Part shown: piece after piece, positions 25,114 to 32,987 of the stretch
Position numbering within the stretch: position 1 is the first letter of the stretch
How the letters are laid out: each line of letters opens with the position of its first letter
NCBI GenBank assembly: GCA_963741845.1
Contig: CAVUJV010000023.1
Coordinates: forward strand, 186,001-250,000
Direction: 5' to 3'
DNA: 64,000 nt
Source of the DNA: Roseiarcus sp963741845
Lineage (GTDB): Bacteria > Pseudomonadota > Alphaproteobacteria > Rhizobiales > Beijerinckiaceae
Position numbers and translations under genes: made by a program
The notes under the pieces: model-generated
Told to the model about the DNA's origin: nothing
The model's input: the letters and a program-made list of their open reading frames with translations, nothing else
Databases searched by the model: none

Positions 25114-27120
25114 CTATGGGTGAGCGTTTATCTCGCCCCGCTCTGCTTCTCGCCCTTCCAGCCAGGCCGCCACGCTCTCTTCCGGCATCGCGGCGGCGAA
25201 GAGCCAGCCCTGACCTGCGGCGCAGCCGTCGCGCCTGAGCTGATCGAGTTGTTCGATGCGCTCGATTCCTTCGCCGACGCAGGGCAGGTCGAGCCGCCGC
25301 GCGAGATCGACGATCAATTCGGTGAGGCTCGCGATTTTCGGATCGTCGCAGATCCTGGCGACGAAACTCCGGTCGATCTTGATGGCGTCGAGGTCGAGAT
25401 CGCGCACCTGTGCGAAGCTCGAATAGCCTGCGCCAAAATCGTCGAGCGCAACCCGCACCCCGGCCGCGCGCAGCGCCTCGACGGTTGCGCGCGCGGCTTC
25501 GAGATTCTTCAGGATCGCCGTCTCCGTGACTTCGATTTCGAGCCGCGCGGGCGCAAGGCCGACCTCGGCGAGCAGAGCGAGAATCTCGTCGCTGGCGTCC
25601 GGCTTCGAGAGCTGCTCCGCGGAAAGGTTGAAGGAGAGCGAGATGGCCTCCGGCCAGCGCGTCGCTGCGAGAGCCGCCATTCGGAGCAGATCCGGCGACA
25701 GGCGACCGATCAGCCCGATCTGCTCGGCGACCGGGATGAAGACGGACGGAGGCACGGCTCCAAGCTGCGGGTCGCGCCAGCGCGCAAGCGATTCGAACCC
25801 GGTCACGCGACCGCTCGCGAGATCGACAATCGGCTGAAACGCGACTTCGATCCTGCCCCCGGCGACGGCGCTATGGAGGGCCTGTTCGAGCGCCGTGCGC
25901 TCGACGGCGGCCTTCTCGTCCTCGAGGTCGAAGACGCAGACGTTGCCTCTGCCTTTGGCCTTGCCGCGGTAAAGCGCGGCGTCGGCCAGCCGCACGAGCT
26001 GATTGGCGTCGCGCGCCGCTCCCGGGAAGAGCGCGAAGCCGAAGCCGCCGCTCAGATGCACCGTCTTTCCGTCCACGACGAAGGGCTCGGCGAAGATCGT
26101 CTGCAACGCGCGTCCCATTGCGGCCGCCTCTTCCGGCGAGCCGACCCCCTCGCAGATGACGGCGAATTCGTCGCCGCCCATGCGCGCGGCGTGGCCGCTG
26201 CTCCCGATCGCCGTGGTCAGCCGTTGCCCGACTTCCCTCAAAATCTGGTCGCCGGCGAGATGGCCGTGGATGTCGTTGATCGGCTTGAATCCGTCGAGAT
26301 CCATGAGGCCGAGCGCGAAGGGGCTGGCGCCTTCCGCCTCGACCCGTGCGCCGAGGAAGGATTGAATCCAGCGCCGGTTCGCGAGACCGGTCAGGTCATC
26401 CGTATGCGCGATGAGCGTGGCGGCCTGCTTGGCGGCTTCCGCCGCCCGGTGCTTCTCCGCAAGCACGAAACGGGAGCGCACCATGTCCTCGAAGGCGCGA
26501 TAGGTCTCGCTCAGCATCAGGATCAGCAGGCAGGATACGGCGAGCAGGAGCGCGGCGAGCCAGAAGGTCATGCCGCTCCTGGCGAGGAGCAGCAGAACGA
26601 TCAGCGGGGCGCTCGAACTGAAGATCACGAGCACCGCGGCATGGGCGACCCGCATGAGACAGAAAGCGCAGGCGACCGCGGTGGCCCACAGGCCGAAGAG
26701 GGCAAGCGCCCGCTCGGCCGCGTTGTCCGGCGGCAGCGAGGCTGCGGCCGCAAGCGACAGAGTGAACGTCAGAGCCGGCCCGACAATGAGCGCGACTCTG
26801 AGGTCCCGCCGCATCACGCGTTCGTCCCGGTTCTCGACATCGCGCCTTGCGCGCAGCCAGTAGAGACTTCGCAAGGTGAGCGCTGCGACGAGCGCGATCG
26901 GCGTCGCGAGGGTCCATAGAGGGGAAGCCGAACGCCGGGTCGCGATCGCGAGCAGCACCGACGCCAGCATCACGAAGCCATAGAGGAAAGGCGCAAACCG
27001 GACGAGCGAGCGATATTGCTCGCGCAGCAGCGCCTCATCGAGTTTGGCGTCGGCTGCGGGGTCGATCGTCTCCACGAGACGTCGCCCGAGCGCGCGGGAC
27101 TGGAAGTCGGCCAAGGTCAT
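25114..27120 (-). CDS. membrane-bound GGDEF-EAL c-di-GMP signalling protein
   Basis: A 668-residue protein with about six N-terminal membrane segments (residues about 35-205), a GGDEF domain and an EAL domain. The cyclase motif GGDEFAVI and the metal-binding LMDLDGFKPIND are intact; the inhibitory RxxD site is not seen. The EAL part reads FESLARW (A to S change), SFNLSAEQL, DDFGAGYSSF and KIDRSFVA, with all major metal ligands present, so phosphodiesterase activity is plausible. It probably tunes cyclic-di-GMP in response to a membrane signal. No target gene is evident nearby. Confidence 0.93.
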   Translation of the reverse strand: MTLADFQSRALGRRLVETIDPAADAKLDEALLREQYRSLVRFAPFLYGFVMLASVLLAIATRRSASPLWTLATPIALVAALTLRSLYWLRARRDVENRDERVMRRDLRVALIVGPALTFTLSLAAAASLPPDNAAERALALFGLWATAVACAFCLMRVAHAAVLVIFSSSAPLIVLLLLARSGMTFWLAALLLAVSCLLILMLSETYRAFEDMVRSRFVLAEKHRAAEAAKQAATLIAHTDDLTGLANRRWIQSFLGARVEAEGASPFALGLMDLDGFKPINDIHGHLAGDQILREVGQRLTTAIGSSGHAARMGGDEFAVICEGVGSPEEAAAMGRALQTIFAEPFVVDGKTVHLSGGFGFALFPGAARDANQLVRLADAALYRGKAKGRGNVCVFDLEDEKAAVERTALEQALHSAVAGGRIEVAFQPIVDLASGRVTGFESLARWRDPQLGAVPPSVFIPVAEQIGLIGRLSPDLLRMAALAATRWPEAISLSFNLSAEQLSKPDASDEILALLAEVGLAPARLEIEVTETAILKNLEAARATVEALRAAGVRVALDDFGAGYSSFAQVRDLDLDAIKIDRSFVARICDDPKIASLTELIVDLARRLDLPCVGEGIERIEQLDQLRRDGCAAGQGWLFAAAMPEESVAAWLEGREAERGEINAHP

Positions 27121-27296
27121 TCGAAATCCGCAATCGTCAAGACTGCCAATATCCGCAATGGCGCACTATGAACGCAGGCCCCTGGCCGTTGTGTTAATCA
27201 GGACGCTTCGGGCTGGTCACAACCGCCTGGTTGGTTAATCGCGCCTTGACGCGGAGAAGAATTGCGCCGGCGGCGCGCAAGGGAGGAGAGTCAGAA

Positions 27297-27714
27297 ATGA
27301 CCGGCTTCATCGACCCGACGAAAGAAACATTCGCGGCGTTTCGCGCCGCGAATCGCCCGGGGCCGATCCATATGCTCAACCTCGTTCGCTTGCGCCCGCG
27401 CGCGGCCTATCCGGACGGACGGGAGGCGACGGGCGCCGAGGCCTATGCGGCCTATGGGCGCGAGAGCGGACCGGTCTTCACGCGACTCGGCGGATCGATC
27501 GTCTGGCGCGGCAGGTTCGAGCTCATGCTGATCGGCCCGGAGAGCCGAGCGATGGGACCTCTGCTTCATCGCCCAATATCCGAGCGTCGAGGCCTTTGTC
27601 GAAATGATCCGCGATCCCGTCTATCGCGAGGCGGTGAAGCACCGGCAGGCCGCCGTCGAAGACTCCCGCCTCATCCGGCTGGAGCCGGGCGCGGCGGGAG
27701 TTGGGTTCGGCTGA
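27297..27714 (+). CDS. DUF1330-family protein (frameshifted)
   Basis: A small dimeric alpha-beta barrel-like protein. It starts MTGFIDPTKETFAAF and has PIHMLNLVRLRPRAAYPDGR, typical of DUF1330, then TGAEAYAAYGRESGPVF and GRFELMLIGPES. After one inserted base near 27552 it continues as WDLCFIAQYPSVEAFVEMI and RDPVYREAVKHRQAAVEDS, ending at 27714. Corrected length is 138 residues. Function unknown. A GGGAGGAGAG ribosome site precedes the ATG. It is divergent from the GGDEF-EAL gene. Confidence 0.82.
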
Positions 27715-27740
27715 AGGCGAACGGGTCGCCTTGCGAATGA

Positions 27741-28160
27741 TTACGGGTTTGTTTTGCCTGACGTCGGGGACGATGAGCCGGCCGCGCCGTTCATGGCCCC
27801 TGCGGGATGTTGGGCGTCGCTGGCCGACTTTTTGCCCATGTTATCTTCGGTAAGCTCGGTGATGGAATCCGGATTGATGACCATCATCACGGGATGGCCA
27901 GCGGAGTCCTTCGCGCGCACGAGGAAGGAGGAAGGCATGATCCTGATGTCGGTGAAGCCGGCCTTGTCGAGATCGTTGCGCAGCTTTTGCGCGATATGAA
28001 GATTCGTCGAGTTGTTCATCGGGCCGGGGCTCGTTGCGGCCTGGCCGCCGTTGGTCGTCGCCGCTGGGGCGGCTGTCGAATCCGCGCTTGCTGCGAATGC
28101 GGGCGCAGAAAGTCCACCGGCCAAAAGAAGGGTGCAGGCAAACATACCAAGATTTTGCAT
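27741..28160 (-). CDS. small secreted protein of unknown function
   Basis: A 139-residue exported protein. The signal peptide is MQNLGMFACTLLLAGGLSA with cleavage after AFA. A low-complexity Ala/Thr/Ser stretch follows. The folded part is about residues 55-105: LRNDLDKAGFTDIRIMPSS, FLVRAKDSAGHPVMMVINP, DSITELTED. Proteins of this shape are widespread in methylotrophic and rhizobial alphaproteobacteria and may resemble PepSY-like modules; I do not know the role. The C-terminal tail is disordered. The AGGAGG ribosome site is clear on the minus strand. Confidence 0.75.
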   Translation of the reverse strand: MQNLGMFACTLLLAGGLSAPAFAASADSTAAPAATTNGGQAATSPGPMNNSTNLHIAQKLRNDLDKAGFTDIRIMPSSFLVRAKDSAGHPVMMVINPDSITELTEDNMGKKSASDAQHPAGAMNGAAGSSSPTSGKTNP

Positions 28161-28323
28161 GATCGGCCTCCTGGAGGTTTTCCCCCGGCCGTTCGTGCAA
28201 CGCGGCGCCGGGCGGGCCGTTCCGAAGGTTAACGAACTTTAAGGTTGCCGAGAGCCCTTGAGGCGAGAGCGTCTTTGAGAGAACGGCCGAGGGCTGCTCG
28301 TCCCAAGATGTCTAACGCGCCTT

Positions 28324-28809
28324 CTATGGGGTCAGCGTGATCAGCAGCTCGTACCGGCCCCGGCTCAGCATCAGGCCCGTCTGCTGCCCCTGCAGGCGCA
28401 TGATGACGCCGTGGTTGTTCTTGAGCCAGATCTCGCCGGGGAGGGGTCTCAACGAAGCGGTGACGGCAAGCGGGCCCGTCCCCTGAATGTAGCTGCCCGA
28501 GAACTGGGACGGATCGGTGAGATTATAGACCGTCCCGGAGGCCTCCAGCGCGGAGATCGCGCCCGGACCGATCAGCGTGCCGATCATCGTGAAGAAATAG
28601 GTCCTGCCGCCGAACGCGAGCTCGCCGCTGCCAGCGCCCGTTCCCGAGATGAAGAACTGCCTCATCGTCACGGTTCCTGACGGCTTCAGGCCCCGGATGT
28701 TCTCCGCGGACGGTATGCCGGTCGGCGGCTGCGCACAGCCGGCAAGCGAAAGCCCGGCCGCCGCGGCGAGGGCGGCTGCGAGGAGGCGAGGCGTGAGGCT
28801 GCGGGTCAT
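28324..28809 (-). CDS. putative lipoprotein, DUF1134/EipA-like
   Basis: A 161-residue exported lipoprotein with lipobox L-A-G-C at Cys25. The body has FFISGTGAGSGELAFGGRTY, FFTMIGTLIGPGAISALEA, SGTVYNLTDPSQFSGSY and WLKNNHGVIMRLQGQQTG. The order of G-x-G-x-L-x-x-x-G-x-x-Y, the A-S-G-x-V-Y-N-L motif and a terminal ligand-like segment recalls the DUF1134/EipA periplasmic envelope-integrity family, but with weak similarity. An envelope role is plausible. It stands alone between a secreted protein gene and a small ORF. Confidence 0.65.
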   Translation of the reverse strand: MTRSLTPRLLAAALAAAAGLSLAGCAQPPTGIPSAENIRGLKPSGTVTMRQFFISGTGAGSGELAFGGRTYFFTMIGTLIGPGAISALEASGTVYNLTDPSQFSGSYIQGTGPLAVTASLRPLPGEIWLKNNHGVIMRLQGQQTGLMLSRGRYELLITLTP

Positions 28810-29020
28810 GGCGTCCCTTGTTCGACGCGCCTCGTTCGAGGCTGGCTTTCCGCCCGATCATGGCCCGATCGGGCGGCGTCAACAAGCGGGCGTCGCGTCC
28901 CGGGCTCGATCTGCGGATTGTGCATAGCAGCATCTCATTGTGCGATGCATCATAATTTGGCGATAATTCCAGCCGAAAGAGGGATTGCTCGAGATCCACA
29001 CCGTCGAAGGAGAAAGCGCG

Positions 29021-29188
29021 ATGCAGCATTTCGACTTACGCAACCTTGAACGGATCCGCGATGCGCTGCCCAACACCTGGGCGACCGTGCGCTTTGACGA
29101 TGTCCTGACCTTCAGCGAACTCGTCAGGAACGGCTTTCATCTTGTCGACATGACCGGCGAGGTATGGACGCTGCTCCGGGCCGGTTAG
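29021..29188 (+). CDS. hypothetical 55-residue protein
   Basis: A short ORF (MQHFDLRNLERIRDALPNTW, FDDVLTFSELVRNGFHLVDM) with an AAGGAG ribosome site 6 bp before its ATG. The amphipathic helices and regular codon use suggest a real small protein. I know no family. It is followed by the patatin gene on the same strand, 148 bp later. Confidence 0.5.
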   Translation: MQHFDLRNLERIRDALPNTWATVRFDDVLTFSELVRNGFHLVDMTGEVWTLLRAG

Positions 29189-29336
29189 GCCGCGAGGAAA
29201 GCGCCCGCCTTGGTTGACGCCCTCGTCCCGCGCCGCCAAACGGAATAGAAGGCGGCGCGCTTCGCGTTTTCATTGCGACAGGCCCTCGGGGGTCTCGGCG
29301 CGCGACGGCCACGCTCGAATTGAGGCACTGGCGATC

Positions 29337-30386
29337 ATGGCGAAAAGCCCGACCAAGCGGACCGGCGCGGCGCGCGAGACGGTCCAGATCGACCTCGCGC
29401 TGCAGGGCGGCGGATCGCATGGCGCCTTCACCTGGGGCGTGCTCGACCGGCTGCTCGAGGAGCCCTGGCTCAAGATCGAAGCGATTTCCGGAACTTCCGC
29501 GGGCGCCATGAACGCGGCGGTTCTGGTCAGCGGCTATATGGAGGGCGGGGCGCAAGGCGCCCGCGCCGCGCTCGATTTCTACTGGCGGCGCGTCGCGGAA
29601 GCCGCGCAATTCAGCCCGATCCAGCGCTCGCCGCTCGACCGCATGATGGGCCAATGGTCGCTCGACACCTCGCCCGCCTATCTCGCGATGGACCTGATGT
29701 CGCGGGTGGTGTCGCCCTACAGCCTCAATCCGCTTGGCCTCAACCCGATCAGCGACATCCTGCGCGACAGCATCGACTTCGCCCATCTGGACGAAGCCTC
29801 CATCAAGCTCTTCATCACCGCGACCAATGTTCACACCGGGCGCGGGCGCGTGTTCCGCAACAAGGAGATCACGCCCGAAGTTCTGCTCGCCTCCGCATGC
29901 CTGCCGACCATGTTCCAGGCCGTCGAAATCGACGGCGAGCCCTATTGGGACGGCGGTTTCGTCGGCAATCCCACGATCACGCCGCTCGTGCGCGAGAGCG
30001 AGGCCTATGACGTGATGCTCGTCCAGATCAACCCGCGCGTGCGCGTGGAGACGCCGCGAACGGCGGCCGAAATCCTCAATCGCGTGAACGAGATCTCCTT
30101 CAACTCGCCGCTGATGAAAGAATTGCGCATGATCGCGCTTTTGCGGCAGGCCGCCGATCCGGGAACGGGCGAGGGCGCGCGCTGGGCGCGGATGCGAACG
30201 CACCGGATCATCACCGACAGGCTCGCCGAGTTCGGCGCCTCGTCGAAGCTCAACGCCGAACCCGCCTTCCTCGACATGCTGAAGGAAGAGGGCCGTCAAT
30301 GCGCCCAGCGCTTCCTCGAAGAGCATGGGGACGATGTCGGCAAGCGCTCGACCGCCGATCTCGACACGCTCTTGTCGGAGGTCTGA
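29337..30386 (+). CDS. patatin-like phospholipase/esterase
   Basis: A 349-residue patatin-domain hydrolase. The oxyanion loop is ALQGGGSHGAF, the nucleophile motif GTSAGAMNA, and the Asp of the dyad sits in YWDGGFVGNP. Such enzymes hydrolyse lipids; alphaproteobacterial copies are often next to hydroxybutyrate genes and may act on polyhydroxybutyrate granules or short acyl esters. Here a GntP permease follows 3 bp later, which suits an operon. The ATG at 29337 was preferred over the longer open frame because the domain begins just after it. Confidence 0.87.
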   Translation: MAKSPTKRTGAARETVQIDLALQGGGSHGAFTWGVLDRLLEEPWLKIEAISGTSAGAMNAAVLVSGYMEGGAQGARAALDFYWRRVAEAAQFSPIQRSPLDRMMGQWSLDTSPAYLAMDLMSRVVSPYSLNPLGLNPISDILRDSIDFAHLDEASIKLFITATNVHTGRGRVFRNKEITPEVLLASACLPTMFQAVEIDGEPYWDGGFVGNPTITPLVRESEAYDVMLVQINPRVRVETPRTAAEILNRVNEISFNSPLMKELRMIALLRQAADPGTGEGARWARMRTHRIITDRLAEFGASSKLNAEPAFLDMLKEEGRQCAQRFLEEHGDDVGKRSTADLDTLLSEV

Positions 30387-30389
30387 GCG

Positions 30390-31856
30390 ATGAGCGAATT
30401 CATTGGCCTCCTCGGCATTCTGGTCGGACTTGCCCTGCTGATCTGGCTCGCGTTCCGCGGCTGGAGCGTGCTCATGCTGGCGCCGATCGCCGCGATGATC
30501 GCGGCGTTCTTTGCGCGCGAGCCTTTGCTTGCGCACTGGACGCTCACCTTCATGCAGAGCGCGGCGGGATTCCTCGCGCAGTTCTTTCCGCTGTTCCTGC
30601 TCGGCGCGCTGTTCGGAAAGCTCATGGAGGATTCCGGCTCGGTTACGGCGATCGCCAATTACATGACCGGGAAGCTTGGGACGCAGCGCGCCATCCTCGC
30701 GGTGGTGCTTGGCGGCGCGATCGTCACCTACGGCGGCGTCAGCCTGTTCGTCGCCTTTTTCGTGATCGCGCCGATGGCGCAGAATCTCTTTCGCGCGGCC
30801 GGGGTTCCGAGGCGGCTGATGCCGGCCGCGATCATGCTCGGCACCTCCACCTTCACCATGTCGGCGATGCCGGGCACGCCTTCGATCCAGAATACGATCC
30901 CGATGCCCTTTTTCGGCACGACCCCGTTTGCCGCGCCGGGCCTCGGCGTGCTGGCCTCGCTCATCATGTTCGGCTTCGGCATGTGGTGGCTCGCGCGGCA
31001 GGAAGCGTCGGCGAGAGCGCAGGGCGAGGGCTTCGGCGACGGCGAGCCGCCGTCCGTCGAGGCTTTGACCGGCGACGAAACGCTGCGCGAGCGCGCAACG
31101 ACCGCGCGGGAATTCGATCCGGCGGAGATCGGGCACGGCGACACGGCGGCCGAAGGGCCGTCGATCGCGGTCGCCGCCGCGCCGATCGTCGTGGTGATCC
31201 TCGTCAATCTTCTGCTCTCGCTCATCGTCCTGCCGCGGATGGATTTCGGCTTCCTTGGCGGGGCCCAATGGGGCGGCGTGTCGCCTTCGGCCGTCGTGGG
31301 CATCTGGTCGGTGGTCACGGCCCTGACCTGCGCGATCCTCACGGCGCTCGCGCTGAATTTCCGGCGGATCCCGGAGATCCGCGCGACGATGGACGCGGGC
31401 GTGAACGCCTCGGCCCTGCCGGTGATCAGCGTCGCGAGCCTCGTCGGCTTCGGCGCGGTCGTGGCGGCGATGCCGGCCTTCGCGGTCGTTCGCGACGCGG
31501 TGCTCGGGATTGGCGGCGGCCCGCTCGTGTCGCTCGCGGTCGCGACCAACACGCTCGCAGCCCTCACGGGCTCTGCGTCGGGCGGACTGACGATCGCCCT
31601 CGACGCGCTCGGCGCGACCTATCTTCAGCGCGCGGCCGACATCGGCATGGACCCGGCGCTCCTGCATCGCGTGGCGGTGATCGGCTCGGGCACGCTCGAC
31701 AGCCTGCCGCACAACGGCGCGGTCGTGACCCTGCTTGCCGTCTGCGGCTCGAACCACAAGGAAGCCTACAAGGACGTGTTCATGGTCGGCATCGTCGGCG
31801 CAATCGTCGCGCTGGTCGTGGTGATCGTGCTCGGCTCGCTGGTCGGTTCGTTCTGA
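30390..31856 (+). CDS. GntP-family permease, possibly for hydroxy acids such as 3-hydroxybutyrate
   Basis: A 488-residue GntP-type secondary transporter with about 12-14 hydrophobic segments. Signature regions are ALFGKLMEDSGSVTAIANYM, GGVSLFVAFFVIAPMAQNLF, GTSTFTMSAMPGTPSIQN, and near the end SGTLDSLPHNGAVVTLL. The central loop (residues about 210-260) is hydrophilic. In related genomes a permease of this group lies with a patatin-like protein and 3-hydroxybutyrate dehydrogenase; that dehydrogenase is absent here. Gluconate or hydroxy acid specificity is inferred. A dispersed repeat begins about 95 bp after the stop. Confidence 0.85.
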   Translation: MSEFIGLLGILVGLALLIWLAFRGWSVLMLAPIAAMIAAFFAREPLLAHWTLTFMQSAAGFLAQFFPLFLLGALFGKLMEDSGSVTAIANYMTGKLGTQRAILAVVLGGAIVTYGGVSLFVAFFVIAPMAQNLFRAAGVPRRLMPAAIMLGTSTFTMSAMPGTPSIQNTIPMPFFGTTPFAAPGLGVLASLIMFGFGMWWLARQEASARAQGEGFGDGEPPSVEALTGDETLRERATTAREFDPAEIGHGDTAAEGPSIAVAAAPIVVVILVNLLLSLIVLPRMDFGFLGGAQWGGVSPSAVVGIWSVVTALTCAILTALALNFRRIPEIRATMDAGVNASALPVISVASLVGFGAVVAAMPAFAVVRDAVLGIGGGPLVSLAVATNTLAALTGSASGGLTIALDALGATYLQRAADIGMDPALLHRVAVIGSGTLDSLPHNGAVVTLLAVCGSNHKEAYKDVFMVGIVGAIVALVVVIVLGSLVGSF

Positions 31857-31949
31857 GGGCCGGCGCGGCTGCGACGGATCGGGATACGGACGAACGCGCG
31901 CGCAGGCGTCAGATTTCTGATAATTTGTTGCTATAGAAAATTATCTTCT

Positions 31950-32274
31950 GTTTTTCTGACTATTCCGCTATGATGGCCTTCTCGCCGTCGAAACGGATGC
32001 CGTCAATGCCTGTCGCCGCCACAGCCTGCCGCCCAGTCCGCAAGCGCGTCCGGCCATCCGCTGCCGTGCGCCGGAAGGAAAAGCCAGCGCAACCCTTTGA
32101 AAAGGCCCGATTCGCGGAAGGAAATGGCGCTATTTTCGGCCGCTTTTTCGCTGAAAATCGCGTCGAACAGGCTTCTTTTGGCGCGTTAGACGCCAAAATG
32201 AGCGCCGAATCGCATCAAAAACGCGCGCAAATGCTGGCGCCTCTGCCGCGGCGGCGGAGCCATTCGGGACGGGA
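31950..32274 (+). repeat. dispersed non-coding repeat, copy A
   Basis: Copy A of a repeat that occurs twice in opposite orientation in this window. The head (31950 to about 32025) has a TTTTCTGACT...TATGATG core preceded by an AT-rich stretch. The body (32071-32274) aligns without gaps to 50583-50786 on the other strand, with about 20 mismatches in the first 160 bases, after which similarity fades. Inside the body is a perfect hairpin. Mismatches fall on codon positions 1, 2 and 3 as 5, 7 and 8, so it does not look protein-coding. It lies between the converging 3' ends of the GntP permease and CBS-protein genes. Confidence 0.85.
32176..32198 (+). other. hairpin in repeat body
   Basis: TTTTGGCG (32176-32183) and CGCCAAAA (32191-32198) form a perfect 8-bp stem around a 7-nt loop. 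Copy B keeps the same stem with one mismatch and one loop change. Confidence 0.7.
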
Positions 32275-32299
32275 GCCGAACCCTGCGCCAGGCGGCTAC

Positions 32300-32746
32300 T
32301 TAAGCCCGGTTTCTCACGGCGATCATCGCATCGCGCAGCACGTTCGCCTCGTCGCGCTGCTCCTGCCAGCGCCATACCATCACATCGCGGATGGACAGCA
32401 TGCCGACGACCTTGCCGTGGTCCATGACGGGCATGTGGCGGATGCGATGCTTGTGCATGAGCTTTTCGGCATCGAGCATGGTCGCGTCGGTGTCGCAGGT
32501 CACGACCTCGGTCGTCATGAGGTCGCGCACATGCTTGTTGGCGAGCCATCCTCCCTCCTTGGCGAAGGCGCGCACGACATCGCGCTCGGAGATGACGCCG
32601 ACCAGCCTCCCGTCATGGGAGTCGCAGACCGGGAACGCGCCGATGTTCAGCGAACTCAGCCGATTGCAGATGGAGGTTATGGATTCTTCCGGAATGGAGG
32701 TCGAAAGCGACTGACGGTTCGATTTGAGCACGTCCGACACTCGCAT
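32300..32746 (-). CDS. CBS-domain protein
   Basis: A 148-residue protein made of two CBS domains, beginning MRVSDVLKSNRQSL. The first domain includes AFPVCDSHDGRLVGVISERD, and the second VRDLMTTEVVTCDTDATM and RHMPVMDHGKVVGMLSIRD. CBS pairs bind adenosine nucleotides and regulate enzymes or transporters. The start at 32746 has a GGAGG site six bases before it; an ATG six bases upstream is possible. It lies 82 bp after ccoS on the same strand, and CBS proteins of this type occur near cbb3 operons, so cotranscription is possible. Confidence 0.85.
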   Translation of the reverse strand: MRVSDVLKSNRQSLSTSIPEESITSICNRLSSLNIGAFPVCDSHDGRLVGVISERDVVRAFAKEGGWLANKHVRDLMTTEVVTCDTDATMLDAEKLMHKHRIRHMPVMDHGKVVGMLSIRDVMVWRWQEQRDEANVLRDAMIAVRNRA

Positions 32747-32828
32747 GAGCATCCTCCCATGTATGGGGCTCGAACGATTGCGCGGGAGTTGGTCCGAATG
32801 AAGGCCGGGCCGGCCTGTCACGAAAACG

Positions 32829-32987
32829 TTACCTTTGGTCTTCCGGCAGGTCGTCGTCGCTGATCGCCCGCCAGGCCGCGCCTTCGAGATCGTCGAACTG
32901 GCCTTGCTTGAGCGCCCAAAGGAAGGCCGCGAGGCCGAGGCCTCCAAGTCCCAGAGCGATGGGCACGAGATAGACGAGAACGCTCAT
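32829..32987 (-). CDS. ccoS: CcoS cbb3 oxidase assembly protein
   Basis: A 52-residue protein with one membrane segment (VLVYLVPIALGLGGLGLAAF) followed by LWALKQGQFDDLEGAAWRA and a short acidic tail, the FixS/CcoS pattern. It helps insert copper and haem into the cbb3 oxidase. Its ATG overlaps the TGA of ccoI, which marks translational coupling. It closes the ccoNOQPGHIS series. Confidence 0.92.
   Translation of the reverse strand: MSVLVYLVPIALGLGGLGLAAFLWALKQGQFDDLEGAAWRAISDDDLPEDQR

Noticed and set aside
29124..31757. 877-codon minus-strand open frame across the patatin and permease genes
   Set aside because: No domain, signal or ribosome site; the opposite strand has two clear genes.
31970..32863. 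Protein-coding reading of repeat A
   Set aside because: Differences between copies are not biased to third positions, and the head frame of copy B stops after eight codons.
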